From: an uncultured Dialister sp.
Lineage (GTDB): Bacteria; Bacillota; Negativicutes; Veillonellales; Dialisteraceae
Reading direction: 5' to 3'
NCBI GenBank assembly: GCA_900547785.1
Contig: URIB01000008.1
Span: 1 to 53,919 of the forward strand
Length of the DNA stretch: 53,919 nt
Under the pieces are notes generated by a model. The model was not told the origin of the DNA. It searched no databases and was given only the letters and a program-made list of their open reading frames with translations. Below, in pieces: positions 7,636 to 16,900 of this stretch. Made by a program: the position numbers and the translations under genes. Every line of letters starts with the position of its first letter. Within the stretch, counting starts at the first letter, position 1.

Positions 7636-9167
7636 TGAATAAAAAAAACAGTGCCAATATCGGTTTTGAAAAACAAATTTGGGATGCAGCTTGTGTTCTT
7701 TGGGGACATATTCCGGCGGCTGAATACAGAAAGGTCATTGTCGGACTTATTTTTCTCCGGTATATATCCAGTGCTTTTGAAAAACGCTACAACGAGCTTT
7801 TAAAAGAAGGCGATGGATTTGAGGGTGATAGAGATGCATATGCAGAAAAAAACATTTTCTTTGTACCGAAAGAGGCTCGTTGGAGCAAAATTTCTTCTGC
7901 AGCCCATACCCCTGAAATTGGAAAAGTGATTGATGATGCCATGCGGGCAATAGAAAAAGAAAACAAAAGTCTAAAAAACGTATTGCCTAAAAATTACGGA
8001 AATCCTGATTTAGATAAAAGAGTATTAGGGGAAGTAGTAGACCTATTTACCAACGAAATAAAAATGGATGGAACCGAGGTAAGTAAAGATTTACTCGGCA
8101 GAACCTATGAATATTGCATTGCTCAATTTGCAGCCTACGAAGGAACAAAGGGCGGTGAATTTTACACGCCTTCGAGTATTGTAAAAACAATTGTTGCCAT
8201 ACTAAAGCCCTTTAACAATTGTCGCGTGTATGATCCGTGCTGCGGTAGTGGAGGCATGTTTGTACAAAGTGAAAAATTCGTACAGGCACATAGTGATAAC
8301 AGAGGAAACATTTCTGTTTATGGGCAAGAGTCTAATGCCGATACATGGAAAATGGCAAAAATGAATATGGCAATTCGGGGAATTGATGCGAATTTAGGTG
8401 AGTACCATGCAGATACATTTTTTAATGACATTCATAAAACGCTAAAATCGGATTTCATAATGGCTAATCCACCATTCAACCTTTCTAGTTGGGGCGCGGA
8501 TAAATTGAAAGATGATGTGCGGTGGAAATATGGAACGCCACCGGCAGGAAATGCCAACTATGCGTGGATACAACATATGATCCATCATTTAGCACCAAAT
8601 GGAAAAATCGGCTTGGTACTTGCCAATGGAGCTTTATCAACTCAAACTTCCGGCGAAGGAGAAATAAGAAAAAAGATTATAGAAGATGACCTTATTGAAG
8701 GGATTGTAGCTTTACCGACGCAGCTATTTTATAGTGTGACCATCCCCGTGACTTTGTGGTTCATTACAAAGAATAAAAAACAAAAAGGGAAAACTCTATT
8801 TATCGATGCTCGAAAAATGGGACATATGGTTGATAGAAAGCATAGAGATTTTACAGAAGGAATACAAGAAGACGGAAGCCTCGGAGATATTGATTTATTA
8901 GCAAAAACATTTGAAGACTTTCAAAACGGAGAATTAGAGGAGAAAAAAGGGTTTTCCGCCATTGCTACAATCGAAGATATAGCGAAACAAGATTATATCT
9001 TAACCCCCGGTAGATATGTGGGTATTGAAGAACAAGAAGATGATGGAGAGCCTTTTGATGACAAGATGAAGCGGCTTACTTCAGAGCTATCGGAAATGTT
9101 TAAGAAATCTCACGAATTGGAAGAGGAGATTCGCAAAAAACTGGGGGCAATCGGATATGAGATTTAA
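7632..9167 (+). CDS. hsdM: Type I restriction-modification DNA methyltransferase subunit
   Basis: A 511-residue HsdM. An N-terminal helical HsdM_N domain (IGFEKQIWDAACVLWGH...) precedes the N6-adenine methylase domain with SAM motif DPCCGSGGMF (about 200-209) and catalytic NPPF (about 278-281). With HsdS it methylates adenine in a bipartite target; with HsdR added it forms the restriction complex. The start overlaps the stop of the decayed regulator; a second ATG follows at 7635. The stop overlaps the first hsdS start by 11 bp, so M and S are translationally coupled. Confidence 0.95.
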   Translation: MMNKKNSANIGFEKQIWDAACVLWGHIPAAEYRKVIVGLIFLRYISSAFEKRYNELLKEGDGFEGDRDAYAEKNIFFVPKEARWSKISSAAHTPEIGKVIDDAMRAIEKENKSLKNVLPKNYGNPDLDKRVLGEVVDLFTNEIKMDGTEVSKDLLGRTYEYCIAQFAAYEGTKGGEFYTPSSIVKTIVAILKPFNNCRVYDPCCGSGGMFVQSEKFVQAHSDNRGNISVYGQESNADTWKMAKMNMAIRGIDANLGEYHADTFFNDIHKTLKSDFIMANPPFNLSSWGADKLKDDVRWKYGTPPAGNANYAWIQHMIHHLAPNGKIGLVLANGALSTQTSGEGEIRKKIIEDDLIEGIVALPTQLFYSVTIPVTLWFITKNKKQKGKTLFIDARKMGHMVDRKHRDFTEGIQEDGSLGDIDLLAKTFEDFQNGELEEKKGFSAIATIEDIAKQDYILTPGRYVGIEEQEDDGEPFDDKMKRLTSELSEMFKKSHELEEEIRKKLGAIGYEI

Positions 9168-9714
9168 GACAGAAAAACTTGGCCAATTCTTATATATAAA
9201 GGGGAGGATTGGATGGAAAGGACTAAAAAAATCTGAGTATTTAGATTATAGCGAATATATGATAATAAATGGGGAAGTGCTTACCAAAAATGGAATTGAT
9301 TGGAATAAAGCGGGATATATTTCAAAAGAAAGATATGATGAATCACCAGAGATTATGCTTCAAAATGAAGATATTTTAATTTCCAAAGATGGTACTATTG
9401 GTAAACTGGGATTTGTTAAAGATTTACCGTCTAAAACTACTGTTGCATCTGGAATATTCGTTTTGAGAAATTTAAAACCAGAAATTATTAATACTAGGTT
9501 CATTTACAATTATTTAAAGTCTAGTTATTTTAGCAATTTTATTGCTTCAAGAACAGAGGGAAGTGTTATTCCACACCTATATCAAAAAGATTTTGTGGAC
9601 TTAAGTTTTCCTTTACCATCTTTGGAGATACAAGAAAAAATTGTTAGAATTTTAGATTGTATTTCTTTGAAAATTGAACTAAACAATAAGATAAACAATA
9701 ATTTAGTGGATTAA
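9157..9714 (+). CDS. hsdS: Truncated specificity subunit (N-terminal half of HsdS)
   Basis: 185 residues, about half a normal HsdS: one target-recognition domain followed by the first central conserved helix, ending EIQEKIVRILDCISLKIELNNKINNNL and then VD-stop. The break is not a random mutation. Residues 179-183 (INNNL) are encoded by the 16-bp core at 9691-9706, and the sequence after it is the inverted 3' end of an hsdS gene. Inversion of 9707-10411 would replace VD with the reverse-strand half and make a 416-residue HsdS. In the present orientation this gene gives no second recognition domain. A half HsdS can sometimes dimerise, so residual activity is possible. Confidence 0.85.
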   Translation: MRFKTEKLGQFLYIKGRIGWKGLKKSEYLDYSEYMIINGEVLTKNGIDWNKAGYISKERYDESPEIMLQNEDILISKDGTIGKLGFVKDLPSKTTVASGIFVLRNLKPEIINTRFIYNYLKSSYFSNFIASRTEGSVIPHLYQKDFVDLSFPLPSLEIQEKIVRILDCISLKIELNNKINNNLVD

Positions 9715-9758
9715 AGGTCTATTTCGGAGACATCAAGCTCGCCGGACATCAGTTTGGG
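9691..9758 (+). repeat. Left outer inverted repeat of the hsdS locus (core site A)
   Basis: 68 bp that match the reverse complement of 12719-12786 with a single mismatch. The first 16 bp (ATAAACAATAATTTAG, 9691-9706) are the core shared by all four sites. The remainder encodes the HsdS C-terminus PKLMSGELDVSEIDL on the minus strand. Confidence 0.9.
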
Positions 9759-10439
9759 TAAAATGGTATCTCTAACTTTTTCAAGATAATTGTTTTGAGA
9801 AATATTAGTTGAAATTTGCTTATATAACGCTGTCACAACATCATCTAATGGCTCTAGTACAGAAAGGTCATTAGGTAGAACTAACATATAGTCTGGTAAT
9901 GCTTTTTTGCTTAAATGTAAAACAGTTGTGCCATTAACATATCCAAGACAATGCGCTTTGAATTTTTTATCTTGAAGAATAGCAGCAATAAGAAATTTTG
10001 AAATATTTTCTTGTTTAGGTATAACTTTTACTAAATCCATAGAAAAAATAATATCATTATAGCCCGATTTACTCATCACAAGCTCTGCATTACCAATTAC
10101 TTCCGCATTCTGAGTTAAGTCAGTATGAGCAACTAATGTGTCAAATAATGCTACATGCTGGGACTCCTTTAATTTAGTTGAAGGGACGATTTCCTTATAT
10201 CCATCTAATTTAAAACCACCTCTACGATCAAAGTTTTTAATTGTAGCCATTGCTATTTTCGATTCGATTAATTCGTTTCCTTTATAAGAATAGCCACTTA
10301 TGAACTTAGCAATATTCGATAATGAGGTTTCTACCCAGTTTGTTGGCATAATACCCCCAAATGGGGCATAGTCAGAAAGCCAAGCGGTACAAATTGTTCT
10401 AATTTGCTGTGCTAAATTATTGTTTATAACATATCCCAT
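9711..10439 (-). CDS. hsdS: Silent hsdS cassette (C-terminal half, reverse strand)
   Basis: 242 residues reading MGYVINNNLAQQ, then a second-half target-recognition domain (PTNWVETSLSNIAKFISGY...), the second central helix and the terminal LEKVRDTILPKLMSGELDVSEIDL, identical at its end to the intact hsdS. It converges with the truncated hsdS with a 4-bp overlap. No ribosome binding site or promoter is evident, so it is probably a storage cassette. The INNNL codons are core site B (10412-10427). Inversion against site A joins it in frame behind the hsdM-linked half. Inversion of B against C would bring the intact gene's first half in front of it instead. Confidence 0.85.
   Translation of the reverse strand: MGYVINNNLAQQIRTICTAWLSDYAPFGGIMPTNWVETSLSNIAKFISGYSYKGNELIESKIAMATIKNFDRRGGFKLDGYKEIVPSTKLKESQHVALFDTLVAHTDLTQNAEVIGNAELVMSKSGYNDIIFSMDLVKVIPKQENISKFLIAAILQDKKFKAHCLGYVNGTTVLHLSKKALPDYMLVLPNDLSVLEPLDDVVTALYKQISTNISQNNYLEKVRDTILPKLMSGELDVSEIDL
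10412..10427 (-). repeat. Core recombination site B
   Basis: The 16-bp core in inverse orientation relative to sites A (9691) and C (12053). It encodes INNNL on the minus strand. Confidence 0.85.
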
Positions 10440-10523
10440 AACTCTCGTGGGTGGCGGGGGTTAATATCGGGGAACTTCCGCCCCATAGTCGTTCTCTAAG
10501 AATAAAATGAAGGAGAATTGACG

Positions 10524-11504
10524 GTGAAACAAGATTTTATCAAAGATGTGATTCAAGGAATGTTACCTTACTTGAATAATGCACAATGCGAGAGGTTGAA
10601 AGAGATTTTGCAATATGCTCTTGCGGACTATGAAATAACAGAAAAACAACAAGAGAAATACTCGGAGCAAAACTTTGTGGAACTGTTCCTATCGGCAAAA
10701 CGTATAGAGGGTTGCTCCGAGAAATCTCTTAAGTATTACAAGGCAACTATTGAAGCTATGCTTAATGAGCTGCAAAAAGATGTTAAACATATAGAGACCG
10801 ACGACATCAGACGATATCTTACAGAGTATCAGGAAAATAAAAAATCAAGTAGAGTAACGATAGACAATATCCGCCGCATTCTTTCCAGTTTCTTTTCTTG
10901 GCTGGAAGATGAGGACTATATATTGAAAAGCCCGGTACGGCGCATACACAAAGTCAAAACCGGTACAAATATCAAGGAGACGTATTCTGATGAAGCATTA
11001 GAGCTTATGAGAGATCATTGTACAGAATTGAGAGATTTAGCAATAATAGACATGTTGGCGTCAACGGGTATGCGTGTCGGGGAAATGGTGTTGCTTAACA
11101 GAACTGATATTGATTTTAATGAGCGGGAATGTATCGTGTTTGGCAAAGGCAGTAAGGAACGAGTGGTTTACTTTGATGCAAGAACAAAGATACATTTACA
11201 GAATTATTTAGAAAGCAGAACAGACGATAACCCGGCGTTGTTTGTATCGCTGAAATCACCCTACGAAAGGCTGAAAATCGGTGGTGTTGAGGTTCGCCTT
11301 AGGAAATTTGGTAAACAATTAGGTTTGCAAAAAGTACACCCGCACAAATTCAGGCGTACCCTCGCAACGATGGCAATAGATAAAGGAATGCCGATTGAGC
11401 AACTGCAACAGCTTTTAGGACATAAAAAGATAGATACAACCTTGCAATATGCAATGGTAAAACAAAGCAATGTAAAGATGGCCCATCGTAAATATATAGG
11501 ATAG
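10524..11504 (+). CDS. Tyrosine recombinase, probable hsdS invertase
   Basis: 326 residues with an N-terminal SAM-like core-binding domain (about 45-140) and a C-terminal catalytic domain. The catalytic residues are visible: Arg in STGMRVGEM (about 185), Lys in the FGKGSKERVV hairpin, HxxR in HPHKFRR (about 274-279), His in LLGHKK (about 299) and the Tyr nucleophile in TLQYAMV (about 309). The family cuts and rejoins DNA at short inverted sites. The GTG at 10524 is preferred because AAGGAG lies 8 nt ahead; a TTG at 10518 would be too close. Its position between hsdS cassettes, 14 bp ahead of the intact hsdS, indicates it flips them and is not a mobile-element integrase. Confidence 0.9.
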   Translation: MKQDFIKDVIQGMLPYLNNAQCERLKEILQYALADYEITEKQQEKYSEQNFVELFLSAKRIEGCSEKSLKYYKATIEAMLNELQKDVKHIETDDIRRYLTEYQENKKSSRVTIDNIRRILSSFFSWLEDEDYILKSPVRRIHKVKTGTNIKETYSDEALELMRDHCTELRDLAIIDMLASTGMRVGEMVLLNRTDIDFNERECIVFGKGSKERVVYFDARTKIHLQNYLESRTDDNPALFVSLKSPYERLKIGGVEVRLRKFGKQLGLQKVHPHKFRRTLATMAIDKGMPIEQLQQLLGHKKIDTTLQYAMVKQSNVKMAHRKYIG

Positions 11505-11518
11505 AGAGGTATGCAGTT

Positions 11519-12766
11519 ATGTCAACTTGGAAAGAATATACTGTAGCAGATATAGTTTCCACCGTGATTGATTATAGAGGAAAAACTCCAAAGAAACTTG
11601 GCGGCGATTGGAGTGATTCAGGCTATAGAGCCTTGTCGGCAAAAAATATAAAAACTGGCAAAATTGTTCAACCTGATAGTATTAGATGTGTATCAGAGGA
11701 TATGTATAAGGCTTGGATGAAAGAAGAAATCCAAAGAGAAGATATATTCATTACCTCAGAAGCTCCATTTGGACAGATATATTTTTGGGATAGCGATGAA
11801 AAAATAGTTCTAAGTCAAAGACTCTTTGCTATTAGAGTCAATGGGCAATTTTATCCCAAATACATATACTTCTATATGACTTCTTCGTTTTTTCAAGCTG
11901 AATTAGATGGACGAGCTACAGGAACAACTGTTGTAGGGCTTCGTCAGCCTGAATTGTTAAAATGTAAAGTTCTTGCTCCTTCTTACGAAGAACAGAGAGT
12001 TATTGCTGAGACCTTATGGTGCTTAGAGCAAAAAATCAATCACAATGAGGAGATAAACAATAATTTAGAGCAACAAGCTCAAGCTCTGTTCAAAGAATGG
12101 TTTATTAATAATTCTGAAAATGTTGACTGGGAAACAGGTACATTTAACGGTCTAATCCAGTCAACATTAAATGGTGACTGGGGTAAGGAAAGCCCGATAG
12201 GAAACAACACCGAAAAGGTTTATTGCATTAGAGGCGCAGATATTCCTGAAGTAAACGCGGGAAACAAAGGAAAAATGCCAACAAGATATATTCTTTCCAA
12301 GAACCTTGCTAATAAGAAGCTTGAAGCAGGAGATATTGTAGTCGAAATTTCTGGAGGTAGTCCTACTCAATCCACTGGAAGATGTACCGTAATTACACAA
12401 TCTTTGCTTGATCGATACGATAGCAGTATGCTTTGTACAAACTTCTGTAAAGCAATAAAACCTCGAACCGGATATAGTCTCTTTATTTATTACTACTGGC
12501 AGTACCTCTATGAAAAAGGTGTTTTCTTTTCATATGAAAATGGTACTACTGGCATTAAAAATCTTGATTTTTCAGGATTTATTGAAACCGAACCAATTTT
12601 CATTCCCCCAATTGATAAGGTGCAAGCATTTGATGACTATTGCAAATCAATATTCAATCAAGTTTTTGCCAATGGTAAACAAAGCGAACAGATTGCCTTG
12701 TTAAGAGAAATTCTCTTGCCCAAACTGATGTCCGGCGAGCTTGATGTCTCCGAAATAGACCTTTAA
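11519..12766 (+). CDS. hsdS: Type I specificity subunit HsdS, intact
   Basis: 415 residues, full family length, with two target-recognition domains (about 1-150 and 200-360). Each is followed by a conserved helix: first ...LEQKINHNEEINNNLEQQAQALFKEW, second ...IALLREILLPKLMSGELDVSEIDL. It sets the DNA target for HsdM and HsdR. Residues 179-183 (INNNL) are core site C, and core site D lies 5 bp after the stop. Inversion of C against D would flip the second half and switch it off; inversion of B against C exchanges halves with the silent cassette. It follows the recombinase at 14 bp and is likely co-transcribed with it. Confidence 0.93.
   Translation: MSTWKEYTVADIVSTVIDYRGKTPKKLGGDWSDSGYRALSAKNIKTGKIVQPDSIRCVSEDMYKAWMKEEIQREDIFITSEAPFGQIYFWDSDEKIVLSQRLFAIRVNGQFYPKYIYFYMTSSFFQAELDGRATGTTVVGLRQPELLKCKVLAPSYEEQRVIAETLWCLEQKINHNEEINNNLEQQAQALFKEWFINNSENVDWETGTFNGLIQSTLNGDWGKESPIGNNTEKVYCIRGADIPEVNAGNKGKMPTRYILSKNLANKKLEAGDIVVEISGGSPTQSTGRCTVITQSLLDRYDSSMLCTNFCKAIKPRTGYSLFIYYYWQYLYEKGVFFSYENGTTGIKNLDFSGFIETEPIFIPPIDKVQAFDDYCKSIFNQVFANGKQSEQIALLREILLPKLMSGELDVSEIDL
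12053..12068 (+). repeat. Core recombination site C
   Basis: The 16-bp core ATAAACAATAATTTAG inside the intact hsdS, at the junction between the two target-recognition halves. Confidence 0.85.
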
Positions 12767-12786
12767 GCCACTAAATTATTGTTTAT
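12719..12786 (-). repeat. Right outer inverted repeat of the hsdS locus (core site D)
   Basis: Reverse complement of 9691-9758 with one mismatch. It covers the 3' end of the intact hsdS and ends with the core (12771-12786). Confidence 0.9.
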
Positions 12787-12821
12787 GCTAATTGATTATG
12801 ATACATGGAAGGATGTTCCAA

Positions 12822-13952
12822 ATGAAAGATAAGGTAAAAGATATCGTATTAGCGGTTTGCTATGATTTTGACAAGACGCTTTCTCCAGATGATATGCAGT
12901 CACAAGGATTGATACAGGCATTGAAGAAAGAAGTTGAAAGCTTTTGGAATGAGTCCAACCAATTGGCAAGCGACCATAATATGGATCAAAATTTAGCATG
13001 GATGTATAAAATGGCCAAAGATTCGAGAGGGAAATTTGTTTTTAATAAAGAGAAGTTAAAGGATTATGGTTCTAAGGTAGAATTGTATCCAGGGGTTGAT
13101 ACCTGGTTTGAGAGAATCAACAAATATGGTGAAGAGAAGGGAATAATAGTTGAGCATTATATCATTTCGTCAGGGTTGAAAGAAATGATTGAAGGGACAA
13201 AAGTAGCGAAATACTTTAAAAAAATTTATGCAAGTTCATTTTATTATGATGAAGACGGGGTGGCGGTATGGCCGGCACAATGTATTAATTATACAAATAA
13301 GACACAGTTTTTATTCAGAATCAAAAAAGGTGCCCTTGCAATTAACGATACAAAGGTAAATGACTTTTTAAGTGAGGACCAGGTTCGGGTTCCCTTTAGG
13401 AATATGGTATATATCGGGGATAGTGATACGGATGTGCCTTGTATGAAACTTGTATCTATCAATGGGGGATATTCTATTGGGGTATACAGTAAAGGGGCTA
13501 AAAATAAAGTCTTTAAGATGATAGAGGAGAAGAGAATAAAGTATTTTGCAGAGGCGGATTATCGTTCGAACTCTGAATTAGAGCAATTATTAAAGAACAT
13601 TATAGACAGAACGGCAATGAATGAAGTATTGGAAATGAAGTATGTAAAATGCGTTGCTGAAATGAAAAGAGAAAGACAAAGCAAGGATGAACAATTTATT
13701 CAAAAAGAAGACTTGATAGATAAATTGAGCGAAAGTTCATCATTTTCACGAACTCATGAAATTATAAAACTCATGAGTGCTATCACGAAATGGAACACCA
13801 GTCAAATGGAAAGAATATTAGAAGTCGGGGCATTGAACAGTCAAGTAAGATATATTTTAAATGATACAGATATAAAGGCATTTTACGAGAAAATATATCC
13901 GGAAATAAATAATGAGTTTGCAAAAAAAGTGAAGGAGCTTATAGAAGGGTAG
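12822..13952 (+). CDS. HAD-superfamily phosphatase-like protein inside the type I operon
   Basis: 376 residues with the HAD motifs in order: nucleophile DFDKT (about 14-18, DxDxT), ISSG (motif II, near 116), NKTQ (Lys, near 157) and YIGDSDTDVP (motif IV, about 202-211). The N-terminal two thirds therefore look like an active phosphohydrolase of the phosphoserine-phosphatase type. The last 120 residues form a separate helical region with no motif I recognise. The ATG at 12822 is chosen for the GGAAGG site 9 nt upstream; earlier in-frame starts exist at 12792 and 12798. It lies between hsdS and hsdR (10-bp gap to hsdR) and so belongs to the operon. Its substrate is unknown; a nucleotide or nucleic-acid end is a guess from context. 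Confidence 0.8.
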   Translation: MKDKVKDIVLAVCYDFDKTLSPDDMQSQGLIQALKKEVESFWNESNQLASDHNMDQNLAWMYKMAKDSRGKFVFNKEKLKDYGSKVELYPGVDTWFERINKYGEEKGIIVEHYIISSGLKEMIEGTKVAKYFKKIYASSFYYDEDGVAVWPAQCINYTNKTQFLFRIKKGALAINDTKVNDFLSEDQVRVPFRNMVYIGDSDTDVPCMKLVSINGGYSIGVYSKGAKNKVFKMIEEKRIKYFAEADYRSNSELEQLLKNIIDRTAMNEVLEMKYVKCVAEMKRERQSKDEQFIQKEDLIDKLSESSSFSRTHEIIKLMSAITKWNTSQMERILEVGALNSQVRYILNDTDIKAFYEKIYPEINNEFAKKVKELIEG

Positions 13953-13962
13953 GAGGAATATT

Positions 13963-16900
13963 ATGCCGGGATACACAGAAGCTTCGTATGAAAATTCAAT
14001 CATAGAGTTATTTAGAAACAACTTGGGTTATGAATATGTTTATGGCCCTGATGTTGAACGAGATTTTGAGAATCCCTTGTATGAGGAAATTCTGGCAGAT
14101 TCACTTTATCGGCTGAATAATAAATTGCCGGATGATGCTATTCAAGAGGCATTATTTAAGCTTAAGAATTTTGAAAATGGGGAACTTGTACAGAGAAACT
14201 CTGTTTTTATGGATTATTTGCAAAATGGGATTCCTGTCCGGTATTTTGCTCACGGCGAGGAGCGTTCTGCTATTGTTTATTTGGTGGATTACAAAAATCC
14301 GGATAATAATTCTTTTATTGTGGCTAATCAGTGGACATTTATTGAAAATAGTAATAAACGTCCGGATATAATTCTCTTTTTGAACGGGTTGCCGGTGGTA
14401 CTGGTGGAGTTGAAATCTCCTTCCCGTGAAGAAACGGATGTTTCCGAGGCGTATAGACAGCTTCGCAATTATATGCAGGAAATTCCTTCCATGTTCATTT
14501 ACAACGCAATATGTGTGATGAGCGATCAGTTGATATCTAAAGCTGGTACTATTACTTCCGGTGAAGACCGCTTTATGGAGTGGAAAACAAAGGATGGAAA
14601 TTACGAAAATACACAGTATGCCCAGTTTGATACTTTCTTTGAGGGTATGTTTCAAAAGAAAAGATTGCTTGATATTATTAAGAACTTTATTTGCTTTTCC
14701 AATGAGGGTATTAATACTTATAAAATTCTTGCCGGGTACCATCAGTATTTTGCAGTAAGAAAAGCGATTGAATCAACGAAAAATGCTACTGTTACTGATG
14801 GTAGAGGCGGTGTTTTTTGGCATACACAGGGGAGTGGAAAATCGCTTTCGATGGTATTCTATGCTCATTTATTGCAGGAAGCATTAGATAGCCCTACTGT
14901 TGTTGTGCTTACTGATAGAAATGATCTTGATGACCAACTTTATCATCAGTTTGCTTATTGTCGGGATTTTTTGAGGCAGGAGCCGATGCATGCAGAAAGC
15001 AGAGAGAATCTCAAAACTTTGCTTGCCGGCAGAGAGGCAAACGGCATAATCTTTACGACGATGCAGAAATTCGAGGAGTCTAATGAACCGTTATCTGAAC
15101 GTCATAACATAATAGTGATGGCTGATGAAGCTCATCGTGGGCAATATGGGCTTGCGGAAAAGATTAAGATAACAAAGAATGAAGATGGCGATGAAGTGGC
15201 AAAGCGTGTTATTGGCACAGCAAGAATTATTCGTAATACACTTCCAAACGCTACATATATCGGATTTACAGGGACTCCTATTTCATCAAAAGATCGCAAC
15301 ACTCGCGAGGTTTTTGGTGATTATATTGATATATATGATATGACACAGGCGGTTGAAGATGGAGCAACACGTCCTGTTTATTACGAAAGTCGTGTTGTTA
15401 AGCTTAAACTTGATGAAGCTACATTGAAGTTAATTGATGCAGAGTATGATTTAATGGCATTAAATGCCGATGATGCCGTTATCGAAAAAAGTAAGCATGA
15501 CATGGGAAGAATGGAAGCTATTCTTGGTAATGACAGTACAATTAATTCTTTGGTAGATGATATTCTTGAACATTATCAAAATAATAGAGAGAATTTGCTA
15601 ACCGGGAAAGCAATGATTGTAGCATATTCTCGTTCTATTGCAATGAAAATTTATAAACGTATTTTGGAACTTCATCCGACTTGGACGGAAAAGGTTGGCG
15701 TGGTGATGACTTCCGGTAATAATGATCCGGAAGAGTGGCGACAGATTATTGGGAATAAACATCATAAAAATGAGCTTGCAACGAAATTTAAAGATAACAA
15801 TAGCGCTATGAAGATTGCGATTGTTGTTGATATGTGGCTGACCGGGTTTGATGTTCCGTCTCTTGCTACTATGTATGTTTATAAACCTATGTCCGGACAT
15901 AATCTTATGCAAGCAATTGCTCGTGTAAATCGGGTGTTCCGTGATAAAGAAGGCGGGCTTGTTGTCGACTATGTCGGAATTGCTACTGCTCTGAAGCAAG
16001 CAATGAATGATTATACTGCTCGTGACAAAAAGAACTATGGTGACACAGATGTTGCAAAGGTTGCCTATCCGAAGTTCTTGGAGAAATTATCGGTTTGCCG
16101 TGATAAGTTTTATGGATATGATTATTCAAAGTTTATTAGTGGTACAGATTTTGAAAGAGCAAAAACTATTAGTGGTGCTGTGAATTTTATCATGAGCAGA
16201 GAAAAAGTTGATGATAAAGATTCTTTTGTTAAAGAAGCACTTCTGCTCCATCAGGCACTTTCTCTTTGTTCTTCATTGGTTGATGAAGACCGTAGATTTG
16301 AGGCAGCATTCTTTGAGGCGGTTCGCATTCTTGTTCTAAGACTTACAAATACCGGTGTCGGTAAAAAGATTTCCTTGCCGGAAATAAATGCAAGAATAAA
16401 TGAGCTTTTAAAGCAGAGTATTAAAAGCGAAGGGGTTATTAATTTATTTTCTGATATTAAAGAAGAGTTTTCTTTGTTTGACCCGAAGTTTCTTCAAGAG
16501 GTAGCCAATATGAAAGAAAAAAATTTGGCTATTGAGCTTTTGAAAAAGCTTATTGCAGAACAGGTGTCTGTTTACCGAAGAACGAATGTGGTTAAATCTG
16601 AGAAGTTCAGTGTCATTATGCAGCGTTCACTCAATGCCTATCTTAATGGTATGCTTACAAATGAAGAGGTTATTGAAGAAATGATGAAGTTGGCAAAAGA
16701 GATTGCCAAAGCAAAGCAAGAAGGAGATAAATTAGGTCTGAATCCTGATGAAATGGCTTTTTATGATGCACTTACGAAACCGGAGGCAATCAAAGATTTT
16801 TATGAAAATGATGAATTGATTGCTATCACAAAAGAACTTACCGATACGCTTCGGAGAAATAAGACGATTGATTGGCAGAAGCGTGAATCGGCGAGAGCAA

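Noticed and set aside
9157..10439. hsdS split read as an ordinary frameshift or truncation
   Set aside because: The downstream half is on the opposite strand and joins in frame at a repeated core, so inversion explains it better than point mutation.
10524..11504. Tyrosine recombinase as the integrase of a phage or integrative element
   Set aside because: There are no attachment-site repeats at a tRNA, no phage or conjugation genes, and it sits between invertible hsdS cassettes.
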